Shown: one piece after another, positions 49,580-60,682 of the stretch
Layout: every line of letters starts with the position of its first letter
Position numbering within the stretch: position 1 is the stretch's first letter
DNA from: Branchinecta lynchi
Lineage: Eukaryota > Arthropoda > Branchiopoda > Anostraca > Branchinectidae
Length of the DNA: 64,000 nt
NCBI GenBank assembly: GCA_023053575.1
Contig: JAKZAP010000009.1
Location: forward strand, 18,023,869 to 18,087,868
Direction: 5' to 3'
The notes under the pieces: model-generated
What the model was told of the DNA's origin: nothing
The model's database searches: none
What the model saw: the letters and a program-made list of their open reading frames with translations, nothing else
Position numbers and translations under genes: made by a program

Positions 49580-49637
49580 GAAATGAAAGTTAACTGGGCC
49601 ACGTCACCTGGAAATGCCCCGAAAGCCGACACAAGCA
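49580..49637 (+). CDS. TIA-1/TIAR/Rox8-type protein, exon at the end of RRM1 and linker
   Basis: A 58-bp exon between TCTTTTCAG and a strong donor A|GTAAGC. It encodes EMKVNWATSPGNAPKADTS and leaves one base (phase 1). KEMKVNWAT is the last strand of RRM1 in TIA-1 family proteins, and SPGN-x-PK-x-DTS is the linker before RRM2. It joins in frame to the 17885-17980 exon. In human TIA1, family knowledge places an alternatively used short insert at this point. The next exon should start within an N or S codon and encode an FVGDL-like RRM2 start; I could not find it in the remaining 14.4 kb. Confidence 0.9.
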
Positions 49638-50086
49638 GTAAGCCATCTCTCTTAATAATTATTCGAGGGGGGGGGGTCCTGTTTGCGTTCATTGCAGTGC
49701 TGGCTCTTTAAGACGGTCTAAATACGGAGACATCATATCTCGACATAAGTCATGTCTTCTTGAAGGTGTGACGTATTTTAACTTTGCAAGTTCTGTTATC
49801 TTTGAAGGCGTTGAGTTGGAGGTCTTTGAGGATGGGATGGCTCCTATTTAAGCTCATTCTCACACTGGATCTTCTCAATTTGTATGGTCTTCATGTCTCC
49901 TCGAAAATTTGGCATAAGTATTTTGCCATTTCTTATATCTTTGAGGTAGGAAGGGACGTACGGCTTTGGTTGTTTCTAGTCTGCTTCCATGTCCCTTACC
50001 TTGGATTTCAATCTTGTTCAATTTTCCACAATCGGTCGTCGGACGAATAACCTCCTCTGAAATGGTGATCGGTACGTCACATAACA
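49638..50086. other. No gene recognised; presumed next TIA intron
   Basis: Follows the donor GTAAGCC at 49638. A 9-base G run lies near 49668. The 88-codon frame at 49784-50050 has no resemblance to known proteins. Confidence 0.45.
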
Positions 50087-51045
50087 AGAGCTAGAAGCTG
50101 ACATGGGACTTGCAAGGCTGGGTCAGGGGATGAAAGTAGGAACTTGCCAATATGTGGGTTTGTTGTGACGTTTGTAAGCAAGACCATAAGGATGATCACG
50201 TGCCCTTGGAAATCACGAGAACGTGCAGTTCTGTAAAAAGTATTTTCATTTTAGCATTTGGCCGTCCCCCCCCCCCCCCACACATATTTATCGGATCGGT
50301 CCGGACTTGACTTGGGATACTTAAGACACAAAGTCTTTCCAAATATCAAGATTGATTAACATCCGATCACCCGTTCAAAAGTTATACATGCCTCAAAATT
50401 CCGAATTTCCCATCCCTCCATCCCCCCCCCCCCCACGATGGTCGGATCCGGGGAACTGACCATTTCTAAGCCAGTCGTGTCAAGTCTCTAATGTTCAAGC
50501 CAATGTTCATCGTGATAGCACATCGGGAAATACCTTAAAACGCGTTCATCGGAATTCCGGAACCCCTCCTTACAACTTCACCCAGGTGCCGGAATCTGGT
50601 CCGGTTCTATCACTGATGTATCTAAGGCTTATGATTGTTCTTCCCGTCAAGTTGTATCCCAATCGCTCCACTCAAAGCGTATCACAAGATTTCCGGTCTT
50701 ACTGACCCCGCCCCCCCCCCCCCCACATTCATCGGATACGGTCCGGACTTGAAGTGGGACATCTGAGACACGAGATCTTTCCAAAGATAAAGTTTCATCA
50801 AGATCAGATCACCCGTTCGGAAGTTATACATTCCTCAAGATTCCGGATTCCCCACACCTCCCACGGTGGTCGGATCGGAGAAGTGACTATTACCAAGTTA
50901 GTTTGGTCGGGTCCCTGACATGCCTGCCAAGTTCATCGTCCTAGCACTTATGGAAGTACCCTAACCCCGAGAAGAGCGGACCGACAGATCGACCAACCGA
51001 AAAGTGATCGGTATATGGCACTGGCAAGAGTCGTAAAAAGAAAAA
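50087..51045 (-). repeat. Family D tandem-repeat element D4, reversed
   Basis: Same edges and units as D1-D3 but inverted. Enters with AGAGCTAGAAGCTGACATGG and leaves with GGTCGATCTGTCGG-like words read backward, then TATATGGCACTGGCAAGAG. Units carry CAAGTTTCATC and GATCGG/CGGATCC words and C runs (near 50268, 50424, 50708), the complement of the G runs in D1-D3. Confidence 0.8.
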
Positions 51046-52055
51046 AAGTGGCAAGCGTGAGGAGATAGGATCCACTAATGAAGTGTAGAATCTCGCGAGA
51101 GAATGGTTGGGAATAATGCCGAAGTAGAATGAATTACTATCGTAAGTACGACCTGTCCTTTAAATGCTGAGGGTCAGGAACCCTGTTCTGGTGTAATTGT
51201 TCTCCATTTTCCTTGACAAATTCTGACGATCCTGCGATGGGGCCTGCTTTTCGATATCGGGGGGGGGGGGTCGATTATTCTAAAACCGAGTGCTCCGTCA
51301 GAACTTTTTAGTACAGACCCATCTAATTTGTTAGACCTTGGTTAGTCCCGCTATCCTACTCTAAAAGTACTCGATTCATCCGAACGTACTCCTGAATTCC
51401 TAAGAAGGGATCATTCATTATAGATAAAGCACAGGAAGGCTTCGGGTGAATTCAAATCATCTAAGGGATGGCATTACCGTATTCCCCAAGAACTGGGAAC
51501 TTTCTGAATCTGTGATCAGAGATTTGCAAATGTTATCGCTAGTGATTCCTTGTACCCCTGGGGAAAGTGGGGGGCCAAGGCTCTTGGTAATAATGAAGGT
51601 TTTGATTTCACAAGGTGACGACAAATTCTAGTTTAAATTTCGACTTTTCCTTGTTTTCTTCGGCATCGATAAAATAAAAACAAACTACGAACAGGAAATT
51701 CAAAGATTCAGTATTAGGTAACTCGTACGGTGACCGGTTATGAAAATTTTGCCAAGGTTGCCATCTAAGGCAAGGGACATGGAAAGAGGCGAATAAAGGC
51801 GTGCGTAATTTTCTGTAAGCATAACTCAGTTGTGAATCTATTTCAGACCATTCTAGCAGAAATTTGTGAGATGTCCCTTAATTTATTTTCTTTTTCCCGA
51901 CTGCCTAGATCGGGTCTCTCAAACGTTGATCATGTGTCATGGATCGGTTTGAATGATATTGGGTGCTCTCAACACAAAGCTATGAAGCTTTGATAGGTGA
52001 TAGGTGAACGCAGAAGAGCGTAGACATGTTTTCGGAGCTAGTTCTTCCCGAGGAG
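51046..52055. other. No gene recognised
   Basis: A remnant resembling a family F right edge (GACCTGTCCTTTAA) lies near 51150-51164. A 10-base G run lies near 51260. No exon seen. Confidence 0.4.
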
Positions 52056-52058
52056 TTA

Positions 52059-52220
52059 AAGTGCGAACACACGATGAGGATCGGGTGCTCCAGGGCCGGA
52101 ATTCCTGCCCGAATTTGCGGCACCATCATCACTTCCATATGGAAAAGTTGAAATTTTTTCAACTTGATGAGGAAAGTGTAGGAAATCCGGCCGGGAAATC
52201 CTGACCGTGTGTTCGCACTA
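52059..52220. mobile_element. 162-bp MITE with TTA duplication, PIF/Harbinger-like
   Basis: Left end AAGTGCGAACACACG and right end CGTGTGTTCGCACTA are inverted, and TTA lies at 52056-52058 and 52221-52223. A 3-bp TTA/TAA duplication is typical of PIF/Harbinger elements. A GAAAAGTTGAAATTTTTTC-like palindrome lies inside. Confidence 0.7.
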
Positions 52221-52223
52221 TTA

Positions 52224-54649
52224 CTCCCTCGATTTCCATTTACAGCAGGGGCCAGAGTGCTCCGTTGATACCCTTTCCCATCGACTTGACAGGTGCTTTG
52301 ACGTCGGTCCCTTTCCTGGGATTTGTATGAATGAGACGCATGTGCCCAAGTATTTTGATCCTTTTTTTGTTATTAATACCTAAAAAATACTAACCTTGTT
52401 CTTCCCACTTGAAAATTGACACAAATATCGTCGCAGTATTATTTGCAGCAGAATGATTCTTCCAGAGAGGTAGCATGAAACTCGACTGGGCTGGGATTTA
52501 AGAAAAAGCTAAAAATAAAAAAAATAAAAATCGAAGCGAAAATAAAATTATTGTTCTAGCTTTCTTAATCCGAATCTACTCTTCAGACTATGCTTCATAG
52601 AAACACACCCTTGTTGTAGACTATAATTAAGATGAGAAAAGATGGCAGGGATAAAACATTCTCATCCTAGCTGCTTTCGAGCAATAAAAATCCCAAAAAT
52701 TAAAAAAGACATTCGTAATCATTGACAGGATGAAACATTCAGAATCGATGAGACCTAAGAATCGCGGCGTCGCGCAACTGCACGATATGAGGTGAATGTT
52801 TTTGTTTCGACTCAACTTTTTTTGTTTTGACCTAGCAATGCGGTGGCCCTCGGGCTTTAAGCATTATACATATCATATCGTTCGTGAAGACTCAAGACGG
52901 AGACGTATAAGACAAGACTATTGACATAGATTGGATTGCTATGCCAGTCATTGGTTTTAGCAATAGAGCGTCTTGCAGCCTCACGTAAGAAGTTTTCTAC
53001 GATCTGGTTCACATACGACGACTGATCGGAGATAGCTCGAACGGTTTTGCCGAGGAGTTGTCTACTCCTGTTTTGAAATGCCTGGTGCTGCGGCACCAGT
53101 CGATGACGGGAAAGGATGTACACCCTTTGCCGAAGAGTTGGTAACTCCTCTTAATGTTGCTTGCTGAGGGCACATTTTTTTTTCCGAAAGTCCCGACTCT
53201 GGAGAGCTAGGAATTTGAATAGCGACAGGTCGTATGTGTCTGGCTACTTGTATTGTAATATAACTCCGACAAAACCATCCGTCTTTGGGAATGGAGATCC
53301 CAAACATCCGACCGGATTTCCAACGCCATTATTTCAACCCTCCGATCCGCTTGAGTTCCCATCCGACACATTTGTTATCCATCTTTTTCGAATTGTCTTC
53401 CTGAATTTTTAATTCGTTGCTGAATTGTTTCATCCGTCGGAACGAATTCAGAAACAGGAATTTATTCTTATTTGATTGTCTCGTATCCCGATTAATCATC
53501 TGAGCAAATTTTTATTTGTCTCTGGGATAGTAGGGCGCAGCGACGGAAGATACTTAGTTCGATTGAGAGCTGCCGTTGTTTTTGCATATGAGGGGATAGA
53601 AACTCGAGAAGGCCGACTGTCAGCGACTTTGTGAGGTCGTTTGGAAACTTCTTCGGAGGCTTGTCTTTGCGCAGTTGTCATGGTCATCGGTTCGCTTCGA
53701 AAGTTGTGGGTTTTTGACAGTCGGTGTGAAGTGTCGGCTTGCCGATGTATTTGCGAAGCCTTCCGCTTAGTATGCTAGTGTGGTGTTCGTTGACTGGCTC
53801 TGCGCCTGTGCTGGGGACTGACGGCTAAACCCCGTCTGTCGAAACGCTGTCTCCGTCGTCAGATTAGCAGGAAGTTGATATACAAGGGATCATGTTTTTG
53901 AGGGTTTTTTTAGCTTTTAATTCCAAGACGTGCTCCGCCACTACTCTCCTTAGTTGGGGTTCTTGACAGGGATGATAGTAAAATCATCTGAGTGTCTTGG
54001 CCGATTATTCCCCATAAGCGATAGACAAGGGGTCTTGATACGTTCCCGGGAGTGCAACAAAGTGACGTCTAGAGAAATCGTGTTGAAAGTCCCTTAGTAT
54101 TTCGACCACAGACACAAGAGTGTTTAATACCCCCGGACTTTTCAATTAAGCTCAGACTTCCTTTCACTGCCCCCGACGGTCCGAGAAAGCTGTTTCATCC
54201 CCCTTGGTGATCCTTGGAAATCGGACCTTAATTCTGTCCAGAAAATTCCTCCCATCAGAATTAGTTCCCTGATGGTCTACTGTTGGCATTCTGCTCCACT
54301 TGTGAGCCATTTCTTTTGAAGCTCTGATAGCAATTATACTGTCCAGGCTGTAAAGGCCAATTTTGCTCAAGGCAATGCTTTCCATTTGCTCTTAATGAAA
54401 CAGTGGCGGACACACAAAGACATTGAATTCACTGAGGCAAAACATCAGATTAGCCCGAAGGATATATGACAGCTGGAGTGGTTAGGGGGTGGTCACTTTG
54501 TGGTCAGCTGTAAAGACGTGGAATGGGGATATAAAGTGCTTACACGAATTTTTATTTTAATAGTAATAATATAATTGCAATAATAAGACTTTCGCCTCTA
54601 TAAATTTTGCTCGATCACTGTTGTCCCTCTTGCGTCTGACTGTTGCAGT
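52224..54649. other. No recognised gene; some protein-like minus-strand frames
   Basis: Minus-strand frames at 54164-54385, 53496-53687 and 52857-53123 have fairly normal amino-acid composition (for example RQLLGKTVRAISDQSSYV and NQIVENFLREAARRS in the last). I recognise no family, frames shift between segments, and no splice sites link them convincingly. They could be a decayed gene or chance. A CCTGGTGCTGCGGCACCAG palindrome lies near 53080. Confidence 0.35.
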
Positions 54650-54952
54650 GGCTTACGAACGATCGCGGTGGTAGAGCAGTGGCCTTGAAAGCTGAAGGTC
54701 CTGGGTTCAAATGGTAATGAGTAAATATTAAGGATTCTTGTTGTGTATAGTTCTCATGTTTAATTGTTTGTTATTTAAGTCATAGGCTAGGTGGATAATA
54801 AGTTGGTGTGTCTAGTTATTTATTTATTAGATACGAGTAGTATTAATAAATTGCAGCACAAGTCCTTAGGACTTTCTATTTGCTGCAGTGGGATATTAGT
54901 AATGTTATTTTATTTTCAATGTTTTGGTTAAAAATAAAAAACCTACCTACCT
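54650..54952 (+). mobile_element. tRNA-derived SINE candidate with (ACCT)n tail
   Basis: The head has an A-box-like GCGGTGGTAGAGCAGTGG and a B-box-like GGTCCTGGGTTCAAATGG at about 54667-54715. A ~200-bp body follows and ends AAAAATAAAAAACC then TACCTACCTA. A tRNA-like head with a simple-repeat tail is the usual SINE layout. No flanking duplication was fixed. The head resembles the tRNA-like trio at 22.5 kb. Confidence 0.5.
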
Positions 54953-55250
54953 AAAATCCGGGCTAGGGAGTATTTTGTGTTTTTGTTCATTACTTAAAAA
55001 TGTGGAAATCGTGTTTGGTGGAATACATTATTCAGCTGATATATCGCCCCTCCTTGGCAAGGATTCTGTTCACCCGTTGCCAATGACCTTACTAGTTTTA
55101 GCTTATAGTTGTGATAGCAAGCTGGTACGTTTAGCAACGACTTAAAGATCAGCCTTGTTCTGAGACGTTTAAATCTACATCCTACTCTGAAGTTAGCTCC
55201 TCCTCTTCTGCTCCTCTGATGAGGGATGAAAAAATACTTTTCCCGCACAC

Positions 55251-56616
55251 TTTTTGAGATCCCAGAACGTAAGTGGAGGGATACCTATGACTTCGCGAAA
55301 TTTTTCCGTCTGTCCGACTGTTAGCACGAAAACTCTCGAAGGGGTTGAGATATTTTGCTCAAACTTGGTATGAGGACTCTATGGGTCAAGGTAAAGGGTT
55401 AGTGTTTGAAATTAAAGGACCCCTGAATGAAGAGTACCAAGTATCATCGCTATCTGTATGACTTCCCTTAACATTGCCTGCAGAAAACCCAATCAAAATA
55501 CGAAATAGTGTTTCCAAGCTATGATTTTTGATCCGTTTTGCATCTGTCCTTATTCCAGTACTGAACAGTTTTAGAAAGGAACAAATATCTCCAATCAACC
55601 CTTATTCTGGAATATTTTTTTTAACAAGTTAAGCCCAAACGTGTATCTAGAAAAAATTCCAATACGATCCTGCCAGCGCTGTACAAGATTTGAATGAATT
55701 GCGCTTTTTGTCTTGGAGCGTGCAGAAACGAAACGAAAATCCCTATTTTGAAAACGTCACGCTCAGGAGAAGAATGCTCTCCGTTGCCATGTCTGTAAAT
55801 GCATTCTCCATGGTGTGTTCAAGTATGGTTTGATCGTTCAGGTGTCCTTTAAGGGGAAAAAAATATATTTTTTAAAAGCTAATGAAATAGTCGATTTGGG
55901 GGTAAGGAGGCATGCTGAATCCGAATACGAAAATTAGTTTCTCTCAGGACAAGTAGTTCACCTGGAATCCGGCAACAACTGGAAAATTTGTGAAAAGTAA
56001 AAGCTTAATATGAAGTTGAGTCCGTTGAAGTGCCGAGTCCGAATATGAAAATTATTTTCTCCCCGGACAACTTGTTCGGCCGGCATCAAGCCGAAACCGG
56101 AAAATTTATTTAAAGTAAAAGTTTTGTGTGTATTTGATAAGATGTTCGATTCGAGGGTAAGAAGAAATGTACATACTGAATACGTATATGACATTGATCT
56201 TCTCACCGGACGTATAGATCTCTTGGAGTCCGCCCGAAATCGGAAAATTTGTTAGAAGTAGTTTTATCTGGAGATGATTAGAGGTTCGATGTAGGGGTCA
56301 GGAGACGTGCTGAATTCGTTTTTGAGCCTTAGTTTTGCCCGACAAGTAGTTTGTCCGGAATCCGTCAGAAAGCGGAAATTTGCCAGAAGTAACGAAGGAA
56401 GTTTTGATGAATTTTGTCAAAGTAGATACAACGTAGGCTGTTGGGTAAATACACGTGCTGAATCCATATCTGAACTTGGTCTGCACAGCTGATTACGATT
56501 GGCCTTAATCTGTTTCTAAATTTTAATAGTAGAAATGCTTAAGAACTCCGTCGAAGACTGAATTTGTCTGGATCAAATATTACATTTTTGGGATCCCATC
56601 GATACCTTTGGTCTTG
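55251..56616 (-). mobile_element. Family C element C4, reversed, with E4 inserted
   Basis: Enters with TTTTTGAGATCCCAGAACG and leaves with GGGATCCCATCGATACC then TTTGGTCTTG. Edge words GAAGGGGTTGAGATATTTTG and ACTTGGTATGAGGACTC are conserved. The central units (GACATGCTGAA or AAGTGCC, CCTGGAATCCGGC) follow the inserted E element. Total without the insert is about 930 bp. Confidence 0.8.
55416..55848 (-). mobile_element. Family E MITE E4 inserted in C4
   Basis: 433 bp from AGGACCCCTGAATGAAGAG to CGTTCAGGTGTCCT, bounded by TTAA at 55412-55415 and 55849-55852. Orientation matches E2. Family C sequence continues on both sides. Confidence 0.85.
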
Positions 56617-56679
56617 TTTTAGTTGAGGAGACATATTGTTATCCTTTGTTCTAGTCGGGGAATGTGCTGGAACGGGATA

Positions 56680-56826
56680 CAACAACAACAAATCTTGTAT
56701 AAGAGTAAGTTGTTCAGCTAGTTTATTAAACCAATTGCCTGCAATATTCTCAACAACAACAACAAATCTTGTATAAGAGTAAATTGTTCAGCTAGTTTAT
56801 GAAACCAAACGCTCGCAATATGCTCT
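56680..56826. repeat. 74-bp tandem duplication
   Basis: Two copies of a unit with CAACAACAACAAATCTTG, AGTTGTTCAGCTAGTTTAT and AAACCAA words, starting at about 56680 and 56754, differing at a few positions. Confidence 0.75.
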
Positions 56827-56943
56827 TGAAGACTTAATCACAAGAGCCTTCAACGGTGTAATCTTTAATAGATTATATATTTTTCCTTCTTTGTACTAGC
56901 TCGCCTTTATCCACCACCACTTGGCAGCGTGGTCCGTTTTGTC

Positions 56944-57170
56944 TTTCGGGGATCCCCAAAACGTTAGTGATTTGATACCTATTATTTCACATCCGTCTGT
57001 TTGTCTATCTATCAGCCCAAAACCTCTCGAAGGAGTTGGATATTTCTTAGAAACTTGGTGTGAGGATCGTTTGGATCAAAGTACGCGTCAGGATCATAGA
57101 TGGACCCTGTAGCGCCGTATATTTGTGATAGTGGAGGGGTTTTCAATTTAAACAGTCGATTTAGGTCATT
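56944..57170 (-). mobile_element. Family C element C5, end fragment
   Basis: The reversed edge TTTCGGGGATCCCCAAAACG is followed by the ATCCGTCTGTTTGTCTATC and ACTTGGTGTGAGGATCG blocks. It breaks off ~50 bp before the complete copy C6, which faces the other way, so C5 and C6 lie back to back. Confidence 0.65.
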
Positions 57171-57224
57171 TAGGATACAATATTGGGACCTGGTAGAGAC
57201 TGAAGACCCGATTGTCTGTACCAA

Positions 57225-58796
57225 CAAGACCAAAGGTGTCGATGGGATCCCAAAAACCTAAGATTTAATCCAGACATTTGGGTCTTGTCTTCGCCAGATC
57301 CAGTCTTCGCCAGGCTAATCATCAGAGAAAACTGAGTTCAGATATTCTATCTAAGCCATATCTATTTTGACGATACTGACCGAAACTTGTTGCTTTACTT
57401 ATGCGAAATTTGCAGTTTTTGTCCGAATTCCGAGCGAAAAAAAAAAAATCAGAAACGAAACCGGCGTAACTTGAAATAAAACTTTGACTTAAAAAAAAAT
57501 GCGGGTACAACCGGATTCCGGACTAATTATATGTCCAGGTAAAAAATGATCGTCATATACAGACTCAGCATCTCTTCTCACTCCAAATCTATCATCTAAT
57601 CAATTTCAGATAAAACTTTTGCTTTTAACATATTTTCCGGTTTTGGCCGGATTCCAGAAAAACTAGTTGTCCGGTGAGAAAAATGGTTTTCACCATCGTG
57701 TTCAGCATGTCTTCTTACCCCTAAATCAAACATTTAATCAACTTCAGATGAAACATTTACTTCTAACCAACTTTCTGGTTTTGGCCGGATTCCGGACGAA
57801 CTACTTTTCCGGCGAGAAAATGATTTTCACCATCGTGTTCAGCATGTCTTTTTACCCCCAAATCAGACATTTAATCAACTTCAAATAAAACTTTTACGTT
57901 TAACCGGCTTTCCGGTTTTCGCCGGATTCCGGATGAAAATGGTTTTCACCATGGCGCTCAGCATGTCTTCCTACCCCTAAACCAAACGTATAATAAACTT
58001 CAAATAAGACTTTTACTTTTAATCAACTTTCCGGTTTTTGCCGGATTCCGGACGAACTACTTGTCAGCGAGAAAATGGTTTTCACTATTACACTATCGTG
58101 CTCCAGAGATGGGCGAATCCGATCAGGAAAGGATTCGAATCCGAATCCGAATACAGGGCAAGGTACGAATCCGATTCCGAATCCACCGTTTCATGCTGAG
58201 GATTCGAATCCGGAATCGAATCCGGATTCGAACCCGATCCTAACAGAAAGCAAATCATATACATGGGTTATGATTTAAAAATGAAAGGCGAGAAAAGGCA
58301 CTGATATGTTAAGTAATCGGATAACATGATAAATTACTGAGGATAATGCGTAGTTAAAAAAAGGTGGCTGTGTAAAATTTGCGAAACGGAAACTGGAAGG
58401 ATGTAGACTAGAAATTTGAGTGGATTCGTAAGATTGAGGGTTTGGAATCCGAGTCCGAATCCGAATCCAGCCTGAATAGCAGAAGATTCGAATCCGGCCA
58501 AAAGGGATTCGCCCATCTCTATCGTGCTCTGAATGCCTTCTTACCCCATAATCGACTATCACATTTGCTGTTTAAAAATAGTTTGTTTGTCCCCTAATTT
58601 GAACCCCCTCCCCCACCCCCAAATGTAGGGCTACAGAACCCATCTACGAACTAGACCTTACCCTTGATCCAATGAATCCTCACACCAAGTTTCATGAAAA
58701 TATCTCATTCCCTTCGAGAGTTATCGTGCTTACAGACAGACGGACATTTTTGTGATGTCATAGGTATCCCTCCACTTACGTTTTGGGATCCCAAAA
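57225..58796 (+). mobile_element. Family C element C6, complete, with hAT MITE J2 inserted
   Basis: Left end CAAGACCAAAGGTGTCGATG, right end CTTACGTTTTGGGATCCCAAAA. Six or so ~125-bp central units carry GCCGGATTCCGGACGAACTA and CACCATCGTGTTCAGCATG, with AATCAACTTCAAATAAAAC linkers. The last unit is split by J2 between ATCGTGCTC and its duplicate. It is the longest C copy here and the best consensus source. Confidence 0.85.
58104..58521 (+). mobile_element. hAT-type MITE J2 with 8-bp target duplication
   Basis: 418 bp, starting CAGAGATGGGCGAATCCG and ending GGATTCGCCCATCTCTA (last base changed from G). It is bounded by TCGTGCTC at 58096-58103 and 58522-58529. It is closely similar to J1 in its CGAATCCG-rich sides and its unique centre. 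Confidence 0.87.
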
Positions 58797-59724
58797 AGAC
58801 GAGATGATCGAGTACGTCAAGGTTCGTAATGGTTATTTGAAGCTGAACATTACGTGTTTACATAACATTGACATGATCTATTGCGTGTGTCTATGTATAT
58901 GTGGTGGAATTGGTTTCGATTCATGGCCCCCAAAAGCCGCAATATGACGCTGACGATCATCTTCTTTGGCTCATAGCTGCGTATCATCTAGTGGAAATCA
59001 AAGAAACTAAAAAAAAAAAAAAAAAAAAAAAAAATGGACAAAAGAACATTCTTCGTAAAAATAACACTGGTGTCTAAAAATAGGAGAACTAATGAAGTGA
59101 ATATCGTAAAGAAATATAAGAGTAGGTAAAATATAAAAGTAAGTGCCACACTTCTGTCACTGAAAGTAGGACGGTTAAAAAAAAAAAAATGGTAGAAGAT
59201 GGACGAGGTTTCGGTCATGAAACTGTGCACAACCCAACACTTGGCCTTGGTAGAGGCTGCTAGGTCTCGAAGGCTGATTAGCTTTAATGGACGTGGAATA
59301 GCTTACTTCTTATTTTGTGAAACAAACTATTTGTTCTAAGCAGATTGTATTTTCTTTTGTTTTAATCGACCTCCTGTAGAAAATTAGAATTAGTCTAATG
59401 TTTCCAAAAAACGATCATTGTGTTATGTAATCTAGAAATGGTCACGTAAAGAATTACTGGCACTAGAGCGGAGAATTTCAGGAACAAAAACATCCCACAA
59501 GGAATGGCAGCAGAGGAAATTTTCTTTTCCTGTATTTTCTGTTTTTCGTCACTGTGTCGCAAGCTGTGTCCTAGCAATAGCTTACCTTTGCTTCTAGAAT
59601 TAGGAATGAATAGATTTGTATTGTATACTCGATTCTCAACCTCATGGAATTTATCTGTTTGAAATCAAAACATATTGAGCGTGTTTCTTATGAAATTTTA
59701 TTTGTTTTGGTAAAATTCCATTAT
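58797..59724. other. No gene; 26-base A run at 59009-59034
   Basis: A second A run lies at about 59177-59190. Open frames here are low complexity. No retroposon head was recognised upstream of the A runs. Confidence 0.4.
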
Positions 59725-60014
59725 CTGTTCCACCCTTCTAATAATAGTAACTATTAGTTGCTATTTTCTTTCCAACCTCGTAAAAAGTTACTAAGCTGAA
59801 CCTACCGAAATAGTAAGTAATTGTAAGCATTTGCTTACCATGCTCGGGAGCGTAGTAAGCGTGATAACTACGCATCTCTGTAACGTGATTGGTCGGATTC
59901 GCCCGCGGCATGCTATTCTGCTGAAAAGTAGAAAAATCGTTCCAGGCTTGACGGCAAAAAGCCAGAATTCACGACGTCATGCCTAGTAACAATGGTAAGT
60001 AGGGTGGACCACGC
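59725..60014. mobile_element. Family G palindromic MITE, copy 2
   Basis: CTGTTCCACCCTTCTAATAA at left and GTAGGGTGGACCACGC at right. The interior matches 3497-3788 closely in GCTTACCATGCTCGGGAGCG, CGCATCTCTGTAACGTGATT and TTGACGGCAAAAA. Confidence 0.75.
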
Positions 60015-60171
60015 TCATTGTTTCGCCGACAAACCAGTTTAAATTCAAAATAGATCCAGGTAGTGCCGCTACACAACGCATACAACTATAAACAAACAAA
60101 AAATGTATATTATGCAAGGCAGGAAGTCCTCCACCAAAAAGGTAAAGCCCACAATACGTTTCTTCCCCATA

Positions 60172-60682
60172 CTGTCAGAAGTTTCATAACAGACAACACA
60201 AGGATGCGCAATTTCAACAATAACAATTAAATGTTATCTGTTATGTTTTTCCACAAGTTTGTTTTTCCAGGCTTCGAGCCTGAAGATGACCCTCGCCAAA
60301 TAGGGCCGAAATGTAGCTCTAATAAAATTCAGCTGACTTATCCGTTGTGCACTGTCAAATATGTTATCTGTTATATTTTCGAAGAATGCATAAAACGGAT
60401 ACACCAGCTACGATGCTACGGGAACGATATTTCGGCCCTTCTTGTCAAGGGTCCTTGTCAGTCTGTCAATGTTCAGGGTCAACGTCGGGGAAGAACAAGC
60501 ATTGCTAGAAAGAGTCCAAACACCGCCGAAAGACATCTACCGAATTTGTTTGTCATCAGCAGATGCCTGTTCGGCGGTTGGTATGCAATCTTAACATGTT
60601 TAAAACATGGCAGCTAACAACCTAAGTGATTTCGGTTGAAACTGCGCATCCTTATGATATGTGTTATGAAACTCTTGACAGT
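60172..60682. mobile_element. Family A MITE A2, composite with family B-like interior
   Basis: Ends CTGTCAGAAGTTTCATAA and TTATGAAACTCTTGACAG with TA on both sides, as in A1. It is 511 bp against 306 bp because it also holds B-like blocks (TCAGCTGACTTATCCGTTGT, AAAACGGATACACCAGCTAC, TTCGGCCCTTCTTGTCAAGG). An AACATTTAATTG/TGTTATCTGTTAT inner repeat is present. The 128-codon frame across it is an artefact. Confidence 0.7.

Noticed and set aside
60231..60617. 128-codon + strand frame
   Set aside because: Lies wholly inside the composite MITE A2.
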